From assembly GCF_018327705.1 (NCBI RefSeq), contig NZ_BNEM01000002.1, positions 124,001 to 188,000 on the forward strand: DNA of 64,000 nucleotides, given 5' to 3'. Below, in pieces: positions 33,158 to 43,128 of this stretch (the stretch's first letter is position 1; every line of letters begins with the position of its first letter). The translations under genes were made by a program, and so were the position numbers. This stretch comes from Catellatospora sp. TT07R-123 (GTDB lineage: Bacteria; Actinomycetota; Actinomycetes; Mycobacteriales; Micromonosporaceae). The notes below the pieces were generated by a model. The model searched no databases. It saw nothing but the letters and a program-made list of their open reading frames with translations, and was not told where the DNA came from.

Positions 33158-35443
33158 GTGACGATCCCGCTGGACCCGAGCATCACCCCGCCGGGCACGT
33201 CGCGCTTCCGCGACGCGGGCGGGGTGCCCGCCGACCGGTGGCGCGCGATCCGGGGCGAGGAGACGCTGGTCGCCACGCACTGCTGCTTCTGCGGCGTGCA
33301 GTGCGGCATGTACCTGCGCGTGCACGACGGCAAGGTGTTCGGGGTCGAACCCCGTGACCACGACATCAACCGGATGCGGCTGTGCCCGAAGGGGCTCAAC
33401 GCATACCAGCAGGTCAACCACCCGGACCGGCTGACCGCGCCGCTGCTGCGGCGCACCCGCACCGACGACCTGCGGCCGGTGTCGTGGGAGCAGGCGCTGG
33501 ACCACGCCGCCGAGCAGATCCAGCGCATCCAGGCCGCGTACGGTCGCGACGCGTTCGGGATGCTGGGCGGGGCGAGTCTGTTCACCGAGAAGACTTACCT
33601 GGTCGGCAAGTTCGCCCGGGTGGCGCTGCGGACCCGGCACGTGGACTACAACGGGCGGCTGTGCATGGTCAGCGCGGCCGGGGCCAACAAGCTGTCGTTC
33701 GGCATCGACCGGGCCGCCAACCCGTTCGCCGACATCCTGCTCACCGACTGCCTGCTCATCGCCGGGTCGAACGTGGGCGAGTGCTTCCCGGTGATGACGC
33801 AGTACCTGTGGGGTGCCCGGGACCGGGGCGCGAAGCTGATCGTGGTGGATCCGCGCGAGACCAGCATCGCCCGTACCGCCGACATCCATGTGGCGCTGCG
33901 GCCCGGCACCGACGCGGCGTTCTTCAACGCGGTGCTGCACACGGTGGTCCAGGAGGGCCTGGCCGACGAGGCGTACGTCGCGGCGCACACCACCGGCTGG
34001 GAAGAGGTCCTGGCCGCCGCGGCCGAGTACCCGCCCTCGCGCGCCGCCGAGATCTGCGGCGTCCCGGCCGAGCAGGTCACCGCCGTGGCCCGGATGTTCG
34101 CCACCGCGCCCAAGGCGATGGCCTGGCACGCGCGCGGCATCGAGCACCACACCCAGGGCGTGGAGAACTGCCTGACCGTGATCAACCTGTGCACGGCCAC
34201 CGGCAACCTCGGCAGGCCCGGCGCCGGCTACGGCACCATCACCGGGCAGGGCAACGGGCAGGGCGGCCGCGAGCACGGCCAGAAGTCCGACATGCTGCCC
34301 GGCGGCCGGTCCATCAGCGACCCGGTGCACCGGGCGCAGGTGGCGCGGATCTGGGGCATCGACGAGGCGGACCTGCCGCAGGCGGGCACCTCGATGATGG
34401 AGATGGTGCACCAGATGGGCCGCGGCGAGATCCGCGGCCTGCTGGGCGTCTGCAACAACCCGTTCGTGTCGCTGCCGAATTACGCCGTGGTCAAGGCCGG
34501 GTACGACGCGCTGGACTTCCACGCCCAGTGCGACTTCTTCCTGTCCGAGACGGCCGCCAACGCGCACCTGGTGCTGCCGGTGACCACATGGGCCGAGGAC
34601 GACGGCGTGATGGCCAACGCCGAGGCGCGCGTGATCCGCCACCGCAAGGCCCAGGAGCCCCTGCCGGGGGTACGCACGGACACGTGGGTGATGTGCGAGC
34701 TCGCCCGCCGCCTCGGCGTCGGCGACAAGTTCGCCTTCGACAGCTCCGAGCGGGTGTTCGAGGAGCTGCGGATCGCGTCGCGGGGCACGGTCAACGACTA
34801 CTACGGCATCACCTACGCCCGGCTCGACGAGACCGGCGGGATCAGCTGGCCGTGTCCGTCGGTGGACCATCCGGGCACGCCCCGCCTGTTCGAGGACGGC
34901 AGGACCTGGCACGCCGACGGGAAGGTCCACATGCAGGCGGTGCGGTGGCACCCGCCGGCCGACCCGTACGACGACGAGTATCCGATGACGCTGACCACGG
35001 GGCGGACCGTGGCGCACTTCCTGTCGGGCAATCAGACCCGGCGGCTGGGCGGGCTGGTCGAGCAGACGCCGCGCCCGTGGGTCGAGGTGCACCCGTCGCA
35101 CGGCTACGCCTCCGGCGACCCGGTCACCGTGGTCACGCGGCGGGGCGCGGCGACGTTCCCGGCGCTGGTCACCGACGCGATCCGGCCCGACACGGTGTTC
35201 GTGCCCTACCACTGGCCGTACCCGGTGGCCGCCAACGAGCTGACCATCGACGCGCTCGACCCGCGCTCGAAGATCCCCGAGTACAAGGTGTGCGCGTGCC
35301 GGATCCAGCCCGCCGCGCACGTCACACCGGTGCCCGCGCCGCCGGTGCCGCCGGGCCACGAGTCGTACGCCGAGACCCAGGTCTCGCGCGGCGACCAGCG
35401 GCCGCCCACGTCGTCACAGGGAAGGGGCACGTCGCAGCCATGA
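33158..35443 (+). CDS. Molybdopterin oxidoreductase, nitrate reductase catalytic subunit (NasC/NapA-like)
   Basis: A 761-residue bis-MGD enzyme. An N-terminal [4Fe-4S] site is formed by Cys42, Cys45, Cys49 and Cys76 (LCPKG). Cys169 in GRLCMVSA matches the molybdenum ligand of the NapA/NarB/NasC group, so nitrate is the most likely substrate. The molybdopterin-binding and C-terminal dinucleotide-binding domains (from about 600, PMTLTTGRTVAHFLSGNQTR) complete the enzyme. There is no Tat signal, so it is cytoplasmic. GTG at 33158 directly follows the previous stop; the TGA overlaps the next ATG. The final NarK-like gene supports nitrate, but formate dehydrogenase-like relatives exist. Confidence 0.9.
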   Translation: MTIPLDPSITPPGTSRFRDAGGVPADRWRAIRGEETLVATHCCFCGVQCGMYLRVHDGKVFGVEPRDHDINRMRLCPKGLNAYQQVNHPDRLTAPLLRRTRTDDLRPVSWEQALDHAAEQIQRIQAAYGRDAFGMLGGASLFTEKTYLVGKFARVALRTRHVDYNGRLCMVSAAGANKLSFGIDRAANPFADILLTDCLLIAGSNVGECFPVMTQYLWGARDRGAKLIVVDPRETSIARTADIHVALRPGTDAAFFNAVLHTVVQEGLADEAYVAAHTTGWEEVLAAAAEYPPSRAAEICGVPAEQVTAVARMFATAPKAMAWHARGIEHHTQGVENCLTVINLCTATGNLGRPGAGYGTITGQGNGQGGREHGQKSDMLPGGRSISDPVHRAQVARIWGIDEADLPQAGTSMMEMVHQMGRGEIRGLLGVCNNPFVSLPNYAVVKAGYDALDFHAQCDFFLSETAANAHLVLPVTTWAEDDGVMANAEARVIRHRKAQEPLPGVRTDTWVMCELARRLGVGDKFAFDSSERVFEELRIASRGTVNDYYGITYARLDETGGISWPCPSVDHPGTPRLFEDGRTWHADGKVHMQAVRWHPPADPYDDEYPMTLTTGRTVAHFLSGNQTRRLGGLVEQTPRPWVEVHPSHGYASGDPVTVVTRRGAATFPALVTDAIRPDTVFVPYHWPYPVAANELTIDALDPRSKIPEYKVCACRIQPAAHVTPVPAPPVPPGHESYAETQVSRGDQRPPTSSQGRGTSQP

Positions 35444-36090
35444 TGGGACGCACCATCATCATCGACCCGGGCCGCTGCATCGGCTGCCAGGCGTGCGTGT
35501 CGGCGTGCCGGGAGTGCGACTCGCACCGGGGCAAGTCGATGATCCACCTGGACTACCTCGACGCCGGGCACAGCGTGGCGTCGATGCCGACGGTGTGCAT
35601 GCACTGCGAGGACCCCGTCGCCCCGTGCGCGCAGGTGTGCCCGGCCGAGGCCATCCTGGTCACCCCGGACGGGGTCGTGCACGACGCGGACAAGAGCCGC
35701 TGCATCGGCTGCGGCAACTGCGTCAACGCCTGCCCGATGGGCGTGCCGAAGATCGACCTGAAGGCGAAGCTCCAGTACAAGTGCAACCTGTGCTACGACC
35801 GCACCTCGTACGGCCTGGCCCCGATGTGCGCCACCGTCTGCCCGACCGGGTCGATCTTCTACGGCACCGTCGAGGAGCTGCGGGCCGAGCGCCCGAACGT
35901 GGACGTGGCCAGCACCTTCGACTTCGGCGGCACCCTGCTGAGCACCGGCGTCGCCGTGGTGGTCCCGCTCGGCCGGGGCGGTGCGCCCGTCCCCGGCGGT
36001 GTCGGGCAGGCCGCCGAGCCGACGCGGGGCCCGCAGCCGTTCGGGTCCGTGCCCACCTCCGCCGACAACGTGCTGGGAGACCCCCTGTGA
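35440..36090 (+). CDS. Four-cluster 4Fe-4S electron-transfer subunit (NrfC/DmsB-like)
   Basis: A 216-residue ferredoxin-like beta subunit. Cysteine groups are CIGCQACVSACRECD, CMHCEDPVAPCAQVCP, CIGCGNCVNACPMG and CNLCYDR...CATVCP, the four-cluster wire of DMSO reductase-type enzymes. It would link the cytochrome b subunit to the Mo subunit. The C-terminal 50 residues are Gly/Pro-rich and probably disordered. The start ATG at 35440 overlaps the TGA of the Mo-subunit gene; the stop overlaps the Rieske start (GTGA). Confidence 0.92.
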   Translation: MMGRTIIIDPGRCIGCQACVSACRECDSHRGKSMIHLDYLDAGHSVASMPTVCMHCEDPVAPCAQVCPAEAILVTPDGVVHDADKSRCIGCGNCVNACPMGVPKIDLKAKLQYKCNLCYDRTSYGLAPMCATVCPTGSIFYGTVEELRAERPNVDVASTFDFGGTLLSTGVAVVVPLGRGGAPVPGGVGQAAEPTRGPQPFGSVPTSADNVLGDPL

Positions 36091-36608
36091 GCCTCGACGA
36101 GCAGGCACCGGCCGAGACCGTGGCGCACCTGCGCGAGCGCATCGCCGCCGACTCGCTGACCAGCCGCCGCGACTACCTGCGCCTGGCCGTGACGGTCTCC
36201 GGCGGCCTGGCGGCCGGCAACGTCGCGGTGGCGGCGGGGCTGTTCCACCGGCACGGCGACGGCACCGCCCCGGCGAAGCTGGTCGCCGAGCGGCTGGAAC
36301 CGGGCCAGTCGGTGGTGTTCTCGTACCCGGGTGAGGAGGACCGGGCGGTGGCGCTGCGGATGGCCGACGGGACCCTGGCCGCGTACTCGTCGGTGTGCAC
36401 GCACCTGGCCTGCGCGGTGCTGTGGCGGGCCGACCGGGGCGAGCAGGGCGAGCTGTACTGCCCGTGCCACGAGGGCGTGTTCGACCCACGGACCGGCCAG
36501 GTCACGGCCGGCCCGCCGCCGCGGCCGCTGCCGCGGGTGCTGCTGGAGGAGCGCGTCGACGGCATCTGGGCCGTCGGCACGCTGCGATCAGGACAGGAGC
36601 CGGTATGA
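36087..36608 (+). CDS. Rieske 2Fe-2S protein with Tat-type signal
   Basis: A 173-residue protein. SRRDYLRLAVTVSGGLAAG (residues about 26-45) is a twin-arginine signal or anchor. The cluster ligands are Cys104-x-His106 (CTHLAC) and Cys125-x2-His128 (CPCHEG), and the disulfide pair Cys109/Cys127 typical of QcrA-like, high-potential Rieske proteins is present. Its export contrasts with the apparently cytoplasmic Mo subunit in the same operon, so it may take electrons from quinol on the outer side, as in a bc complex. It overlaps both neighbours by 4 nt. Confidence 0.9.
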   Translation: MSLDEQAPAETVAHLRERIAADSLTSRRDYLRLAVTVSGGLAAGNVAVAAGLFHRHGDGTAPAKLVAERLEPGQSVVFSYPGEEDRAVALRMADGTLAAYSSVCTHLACAVLWRADRGEQGELYCPCHEGVFDPRTGQVTAGPPPRPLPRVLLEERVDGIWAVGTLRSGQEPV

Positions 36609-36907
36609 GCGACTCACGCTATCCGCTGATCAGGGCGACCAGCGGGTACGGCGACCCGCGCGTGCGCAGCACCGGCCCCGGGCCGGGTGCGGGCGCGGAG
36701 ACCGATCCGGAACGCTCGGCGATGCTGTCGGGGCGGGTGGCGTTGGTGCTGTCCATCCTCGTCGGACAGTTGTGGGCGATCGGGGTCGGGCTCAACGCGT
36801 GGATGATGGGCCAGACCCGCACCGCGTGGTGGACAGCCGTGTTCAGCGCGGCGTCGTTCCTGGTGGCGCTGGTCGCGTGGCGCATCGGCGATCGGCGCGA
36901 CCGGTGA
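36605..36907 (+). CDS. Small membrane protein of the reductase operon
   Basis: A 100-residue protein with a polar N-terminal 40 residues and two hydrophobic helices (VALVLSILVGQLWAIGVGLN and TAVFSAASFLVALVAW). I recognise no family. It overlaps the Rieske gene (ATGA) and the transporter gene (GTGA), so it is strictly co-translated and is likely an accessory or anchor subunit of the reductase. Confidence 0.85.
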   Translation: MSDSRYPLIRATSGYGDPRVRSTGPGPGAGAETDPERSAMLSGRVALVLSILVGQLWAIGVGLNAWMMGQTRTAWWTAVFSAASFLVALVAWRIGDRRDR

Positions 36908-38109
36908 GCCCCCGGATCAGGACCGATGCCCCGGTCCAGGCGCGGCAGCTCGTGCCGCACGGGGCGTATCTGAACCTGATCCTGGCGGCGCTGGGCTTCC
37001 TGCTCACCGCGTGGGCGTGGGGCCTGATCTCGCCGTTGTCGGCGCACTACAAGCAGGCCCTCGGGCTGACCTCGTTCCAGCAGTCCGCCCTGGTGGCGGT
37101 GCCGGTGCTGGTCGGGTCGCTCGGGCGCATCCCGGTGGGGGCGCTGACCGACGTGCTCGGGGCGCGCAAGGTGCTGCCCGCGATCGCCCTGCTCACCATC
37201 CTGCCGGTGCTGGCGCTCACGGTCGCCGGGAACTCGTACCCGGCGCTGCTGGTCACCGGGTTCTTCCTAGGTCTGGGCGGCACCCCGTTCGCGGCGGCGA
37301 TCCCGCACGGCAACGGCTGGTTCCCGCCCGCCAAGCGGGGCATGGCGCTGGGTGTCATCGGCATGGGCATGGGCGGCACCGCGATCGCCGCGCTGCTGAC
37401 CAAGCCGATGCTCAAGATCGGCCCCAACGCCCAGTTCTACCTGGCCGCGATCGTGCTCGCCGTCTACGGCGTGGTGGCCTGGCTGCTGCTGCGCGACCCG
37501 CCGGGGCGCACCGTGCCCGCCGAGCCGTTCTCGCAGCGGTTCACCGAGGCCTCCCGGCAGCCGCTGACCTGGCCGCTGGCCCTGCTGTACGCGGTCACCT
37601 TCGGCGGCTACGTCTCCTTCGCGGTGTACCTGGTCACCTACCTCCAGACGGCGTACGGCCTGGAGCAGGGCGACGCGTCGCTGAAGGCGGCCGGGTTCAC
37701 CCTGGTCGCGGTGGTGCTGCGGCCGCCGGGCGGCTGGCTGTCCGACCGGATCGGACCGGCCCGGGTGCTGGCGGCGTGCCTGGCCGTGGTGGTGGTGATG
37801 GCGGCCTGGCAGGCGTTCACCCCGTCGCTGTACCCGTGGGCGACCATGGCCCTGCTGATCATGGCGGGTGCGCTGGGCGCCGGGGCGGGCGCGGTGTTCG
37901 CGCTGGTCGCGAAGGTGGTGCCGGGGCCGAAGATCGGTGCGGTCACCGGCATCGTCGGTGCCGTCGGCGGCCTGGGCGGCTTCGTTCCGCCCCTGGTCAT
38001 GGGCGCGGTCTACGGGGCGATGGGCCAGTACGGCATCGGCCTGCTGCTGCTGTCGCTGGTGGCCCTGGCCGCGCTGATCTACACCTGGTCGATCCGCGAC
38101 CGGCGCTGA
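36904..38109 (+). CDS. MFS nitrate/nitrite transporter, NarK-like
   Basis: A 401-residue, 12-helix transporter. The glycine-rich nitrate-signature regions (GLGGTPFAAAIPHGNGWFPP, KRGMALGVIGMGMGGTA and AVTGIVGAVGGLGGF) are typical of the NarK/NasA family, which moves nitrate in or exchanges it for nitrite. As last gene of the Mo-reductase operon it supports a nitrate substrate for the enzyme. The GTG overlaps the previous TGA. Confidence 0.9.
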   Translation: MSPRIRTDAPVQARQLVPHGAYLNLILAALGFLLTAWAWGLISPLSAHYKQALGLTSFQQSALVAVPVLVGSLGRIPVGALTDVLGARKVLPAIALLTILPVLALTVAGNSYPALLVTGFFLGLGGTPFAAAIPHGNGWFPPAKRGMALGVIGMGMGGTAIAALLTKPMLKIGPNAQFYLAAIVLAVYGVVAWLLLRDPPGRTVPAEPFSQRFTEASRQPLTWPLALLYAVTFGGYVSFAVYLVTYLQTAYGLEQGDASLKAAGFTLVAVVLRPPGGWLSDRIGPARVLAACLAVVVVMAAWQAFTPSLYPWATMALLIMAGALGAGAGAVFALVAKVVPGPKIGAVTGIVGAVGGLGGFVPPLVMGAVYGAMGQYGIGLLLLSLVALAALIYTWSIRDRR

Positions 38110-38223
38110 CCGCAGCCCGGTCCGACGGGGCACGCGCCGCCGGGTGGCGTGAGTCGGGGCACACCGCCCGCACTCGCGGCACCAAGTTCAGTCCGGCGCA
38201 CCCGGTTGATGTCACCCTGTTCA

Positions 38224-38246
38224 GCCCGATGACACCGTCATCGGGC
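38224..38246. promoter_or_regulatory. Palindrome upstream of ABC importer operon
   Basis: Arms GCCCGATGAC (38224-38233) and GTCATCGGGC (38237-38246) are perfectly complementary with a 3-nt spacer, 48 bp before the binding-protein start. It could be an operator or a short hairpin that ends the NarK transcript. No other notable element was seen in 38110-38293. Confidence 0.55.
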
Positions 38247-38293
38247 CTACTGGGGCGCGTCTGCCGCCGACCCCCGTATTGGGAGACCGAGCA

Positions 38294-39457
38294 ATGAACA
38301 CGTCCACACCCTTCCGCCCCGGCCGCCTGGCCGCCGCGCTGACCCTTTCGATCATCACCGCCCTGGCCGCCGCGGCCTGCGGCGCCAAGGAGGAGCCGCC
38401 CGCGACCTCGACCGGTGTCGCCGCCGACAAGGCGACGTCGCTGGCCGACTTCGGCGGCCTGGACGGCCTGATCGCCGCCGCCAAGAAGGAGGGCCAGCTC
38501 AACGTCATCACGCTGCCGCCGGACTGGGCCAACTACGGCGAGGTCATCAAGACGTTCAGCGAGAAGTACGGCATCAAGGTCAACAGCGACAACCCCGACG
38601 GCTCCAGCGCCGACGAGATCGCCGCGATCAAGACCCTCAAGGGCCAGGACCGCGCCCCGGACGTGCTGGACCTCGGCATCGCGTTCGCGATCAGCGGCGC
38701 CGACGAGGGCCTGTTCGCGCCGTACAAGGTGGCCGCGTGGGACAAGATCCCGGCCGCGCAGAAGGACGCCCAGGCCCGCTGGTTCAACGACTACGGCGGC
38801 TACGTCTCGATCGGCTGCGACGCCAAGCGCATCGCGGTGTGCCCGCAGACGTTCGCCGACCTGAGGAAGCCCGAGTACAAGGGCAAGGTCGCCCTCAACG
38901 GCAACCCGACCAAGTCCGGCTCCGCCGTCGCCGCCGTCTACGCCGCGTCGCTGGCCAACGGCGGCTCGTTCGACGACATCCAGCCCGGCATCGACTTCTT
39001 CGCCGCGCTGCACAAGTCGGGCAACTTCATCCCGGTCGAGTCCACCCCGGCCACGGTCGAGAAGGGCGAGACCCCGATCAGCCTGGACTGGGACTACCTC
39101 AACGCCGGCTACGCCAAGGAGTTCTCCGCCAAGGGCGTCGACTGGAAGGTCGCCATCCCCACCGACGGCAAGTACGCCAACTTCTACTCGCAGGCGATCA
39201 ACATCGGTGCGCCGCACCCGGCCGCCGCGCGCCTGTGGCAGGAGTTCCTGTACAGCGCCGAGGGCCACAACCTGTGGCTGAAGGGTTTCGCCCGCCCGGT
39301 GCTGCTGCCCGCGATGATCACCGACGGCTCGGCCAAGGCCGACCTGGTCGCGGCGCTGCCCAAGGTGGACGGCGAGCCGACGTTCCCGACGCCGGCGCAG
39401 AACACCAAGGCCAAGGAGACCCTCGTCGCGAACTGGGCCAAGGCCCTGGCCGGCTGA
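38294..39457 (+). CDS. ABC importer substrate-binding lipoprotein (PotD/ThiB-like)
   Basis: A 387-residue lipoprotein. The ATG at 38294 follows GGGAGA and opens a signal with lipobox AAAAC. The mature protein has the type II periplasmic-binding fold of the polyamine/thiamine/iron/aminophosphonate group (GGLDGLIAAAKKEGQLNVIT, GYVSIGCDAKRIAV, NLWLKGFARPVLLP). The ligand is not clear. It is first in a four-gene operon with two permeases and an ATPase; the next gene starts 4 nt later. Confidence 0.9.
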   Translation: MNTSTPFRPGRLAAALTLSIITALAAAACGAKEEPPATSTGVAADKATSLADFGGLDGLIAAAKKEGQLNVITLPPDWANYGEVIKTFSEKYGIKVNSDNPDGSSADEIAAIKTLKGQDRAPDVLDLGIAFAISGADEGLFAPYKVAAWDKIPAAQKDAQARWFNDYGGYVSIGCDAKRIAVCPQTFADLRKPEYKGKVALNGNPTKSGSAVAAVYAASLANGGSFDDIQPGIDFFAALHKSGNFIPVESTPATVEKGETPISLDWDYLNAGYAKEFSAKGVDWKVAIPTDGKYANFYSQAINIGAPHPAAARLWQEFLYSAEGHNLWLKGFARPVLLPAMITDGSAKADLVAALPKVDGEPTFPTPAQNTKAKETLVANWAKALAG

Positions 39458-39461
39458 CCTG

Positions 39462-40391
39462 ATGCCCGACACCGCCACGATCGCGCCGACGTCCGGACCG
39501 GGTGCCGCCCCAGCGGCATCCGGCCGGGCGCCGGCCCGTACCCGCCGCCGGAACCGCCCGGCGAACCTCCTGGCCACCGCACCGCTGCTGGCCTTCGCCG
39601 CGGTGTTCTTCGGCCTGCCGCTGCTCGCCGTCCTGGTCGGCGCGTTCACCACGACCGACCGGGCCACCGGCGCGACCGCGTTCACCACCGGCAACCTGAC
39701 CCGGTCGGTGCAGGGCGCCTACCGCGACGCCATGGTCAGCAGCATCGGCCTGTCCCTGACCACCGCCGCGATCGGCGTCGTGCTCGGCACACTGCTGGCC
39801 CAGGCCGTGGTCGCCAGCCGCCTGCCGGGCCTGCGCAATCTCGTCGTCACCGCCTCCGGCGTGCTGGCCAACTTCGGCGGCGTGCCGCTGGCGTTCGCGT
39901 TCATCGCCACCCTGGGCATCTCCGGCGTGGTCACCGAGTCGCTGCACCTGACCGGCGCCGGGTGGAACCTCTACACCCCGACCGGGCTGGGCGTGGTCTA
40001 CCTGTACTTCCTCATCCCGCTGATGGTGCTGGTCATCGCCCCGGCGCTGGACGGGCTGCGGCCCCAGTGGCGCGAGGCCGCCGCCAACTGCGGCGCCACC
40101 GGCGCGCAGTACTGGCGCCACGTCGGCCTGCCGGTGCTGTGGCCGTCGCTGCTGGGCGGGTTCGTGCTGCTGTTCGGCACCGCCTTCGCCGCGTACGCCA
40201 CCGCCGCCGCCATGGTCGGCAGCGTCCTGCCGCTGGTCACGCTCCAGATCGCCGACGCCCTGTCCGGCAACGTCCTGGTCGGGCAGGAGGGCGTCGCCTC
40301 CGCCCTGGCCCTGGACATGATCGCCGTGGCGGTCCTGGTGATGGCGGTCTACCTGCCCCTGCAACGCCGGAGTGCCCGATGGCTGCGCTGA
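39462..40391 (+). CDS. ABC importer permease 1 (PotB/CysT-like)
   Basis: A 309-residue inner-membrane permease with six helices and the EAA loop WREAAANCGATGAQYWRHVGLP. A proline/arginine-rich cytoplasmic N-terminus (about 40 residues) precedes the first helix. It pairs with the permease encoded next, which overlaps it by 13 nt, to form the heterodimeric channel. Confidence 0.92.
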   Translation: MPDTATIAPTSGPGAAPAASGRAPARTRRRNRPANLLATAPLLAFAAVFFGLPLLAVLVGAFTTTDRATGATAFTTGNLTRSVQGAYRDAMVSSIGLSLTTAAIGVVLGTLLAQAVVASRLPGLRNLVVTASGVLANFGGVPLAFAFIATLGISGVVTESLHLTGAGWNLYTPTGLGVVYLYFLIPLMVLVIAPALDGLRPQWREAAANCGATGAQYWRHVGLPVLWPSLLGGFVLLFGTAFAAYATAAAMVGSVLPLVTLQIADALSGNVLVGQEGVASALALDMIAVAVLVMAVYLPLQRRSARWLR

Positions 40392-41200
40392 CCCGCCGCT
40401 CCCGCGCCTGGCACGGCCTCGTGCTCGGCGTCGCCGCCCTGTACTTCGTCGCGCCGCTGGTCGCCTCGTTCGTGTTCACCGTCGACATCCCCGGCCAGGG
40501 CCTGACCGCCCAGGCGTACGCCGACGTGCTGACCGCGCCCGGGTTCACCGACAGCCTGCTGCTGTCCACGCTGCTGGCGGCCGCGACCATCGTGCTGGTG
40601 CTGGTGCTGGTGCTGCCCGCCATGGTCGCGGTGCGGCTGCGGCCCGGCCCGCTGGCCGCGGTGCTGGAGGTCCTCTGCACGCTGCCGCTGGTGGTGCCGC
40701 CGATCGCGTTCGTGGCCGGGATCAGCTCGATCCTTCAGTTCGGCCCCGACCGGCTGTCGCACACCCCGCTCTACCAGACGTTCCTGGCGGTGCAGGACGA
40801 GCGCTTCCCGGTCGCGCTGGTGCTGGCGTACACGATCCTCGCGCTGCCGTTCGTCTACCGGTCCCTGGACTCCGGCCTGCGCGCCATCGACGTGGCCACC
40901 CTGACCGAGGCCGCCCGCAACTGCGGCGCCTCGTCGTGGCAGGTCCTCACCCGGGTGCTGCTGCCGAACCTGCGCAGCTCGCTGGCGGGCGCCGCGTTCC
41001 TGACGCTGGCGCTGGTGCTGGGCGAGTACACCATCGCCCGCATCCTCAACTTCGAGACGTTCCCGGCGTGGATCGTCAAGGTCAGCGGTGCCGAGGCCCG
41101 GCTGTCGGTGGCGGTGTCGCTGCTCAGCCTCCTGATCACCTGGCTGCTCCTGCTCGTCCTGTCCAGCGCCGGCACCCGGCCCACCACCAGCGAGGACTGA
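40379..41200 (+). CDS. ABC importer permease 2 (PotC-like)
   Basis: A 273-residue permease with six helices and EAA loop LTEAARNCGASSWQVLTRVLLP. The start at 40379 (MAALTRRSRAWHGL) lies inside the end of the previous gene, implying translational coupling. It is part of the same importer as 39462 and 41203. Confidence 0.92.
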   Translation: MAALTRRSRAWHGLVLGVAALYFVAPLVASFVFTVDIPGQGLTAQAYADVLTAPGFTDSLLLSTLLAAATIVLVLVLVLPAMVAVRLRPGPLAAVLEVLCTLPLVVPPIAFVAGISSILQFGPDRLSHTPLYQTFLAVQDERFPVALVLAYTILALPFVYRSLDSGLRAIDVATLTEAARNCGASSWQVLTRVLLPNLRSSLAGAAFLTLALVLGEYTIARILNFETFPAWIVKVSGAEARLSVAVSLLSLLITWLLLLVLSSAGTRPTTSED

Positions 41201-41202
41201 CC

Positions 41203-42254
<1,052 letters not shown>

Positions 42255-42258
<4 letters not shown>

Positions 42259-43013
42259 TCGGCGGCGTCGAGCGGCTTGCGCCAGACCGAGACGTGGCTG
42301 CCGCTGTCGGAGGTGAACGGCGCCCCGTCCCAGCCCGCCACGCGCTGCTCCAGCGCCAGCCCGGCCAGCCGCGCCATGAGGTCGCACTCGGCAGGCCAGA
42401 TGTAGCGGAAGTTGCTGTAGCCGTAGCTCGTGCTCCCGTCCGGGTATCGCCGGTAGTGGTGCGAGGTCCCCTGCTGGGTGACCATGTCGTAGGTGTCGAA
42501 GCCGACGTGCCGGTCGGTCACGTCGAAGGGCACGGCCACCTGGCCCGGTGGGAACCGCCGGATGCCCGGCACCCACAGTTCGATGACGAAGCGGCCGCCG
42601 GGTGCCAGGTGCCTGGCGGCGTTGCGGAAGCACTCCACCTGCTCGTCCTGGGTACGCAGGTTGCCGATGCTGTTGAAGACCAGGTACACGAGGGAGAACC
42701 GGCCAGGCATGCCAGGCACGGTGGTCGTGGCCATGTCACCGACGACGACCGGCAGGTCCGCCGCGGAGGCCTTGCGCCGCAGTTCGTCGGCCATCGGCTG
42801 CGACAGCTCGATGCCGGTGACCGGGACGCCCCGGGCCGCGAGCGGGATCCCCACCCGGCCCGTGCCGATCGCGAACTCCAGCGCCGGACCTGGACCCGCG
42901 AGCCGGGCGAGGAAGTCCACGGTGGGGTCGAGCACGGCGGGCGAGAACATGTCGGCCGAATTCTCGTCGTATCGCCTTGCGTCTTCTTCGGTCCACAGAT
43001 CGCTACTGGTCAT
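42255..43013 (-). CDS. Class I SAM-dependent methyltransferase
   Basis: A 252-residue enzyme. The SAM-binding motif I is ALEFAIGTGRVGIPLAARG, with motif II GIELSQPMADEL and later GDMATTTVPGMPGRFSLVYL. The acceptor is unknown; the type resembles small-molecule methyltransferases of actinobacteria. The ATG at 43013 lies 6 nt after CAGGCT on the minus strand, without a ribosome site. It is flanked by two copies of a 39-bp repeat taken from the ATPase gene, suggesting it was inserted here or that a neighbouring ABC gene was lost. Confidence 0.88.
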
Positions 43014-43057
43014 GTGGCGAGCCTGCGGACCGGGCCGGGTTCGCGCCACCGATTTTC

Positions 43058-43096
43058 GGCGCGGGGGCGGACGTCACGGTGCGGCTGGCCGAGCAC
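43058..43096 (+). repeat. 39-bp direct repeat, copy B (ABC ATPase remnant)
   Basis: Identical to 42193-42231. After the repeat the frame continues TVLLVAAD, similar but not identical to AVMVVARS at the ATPase end. So this is the tail of a related ABC ATPase gene, with no start or Walker motifs before it: a pseudogene remnant. Confidence 0.8.
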
Positions 43097-43128
43097 ACCG
43101 TGCTGTTGGTCGCCGCTGACCACCGCGA

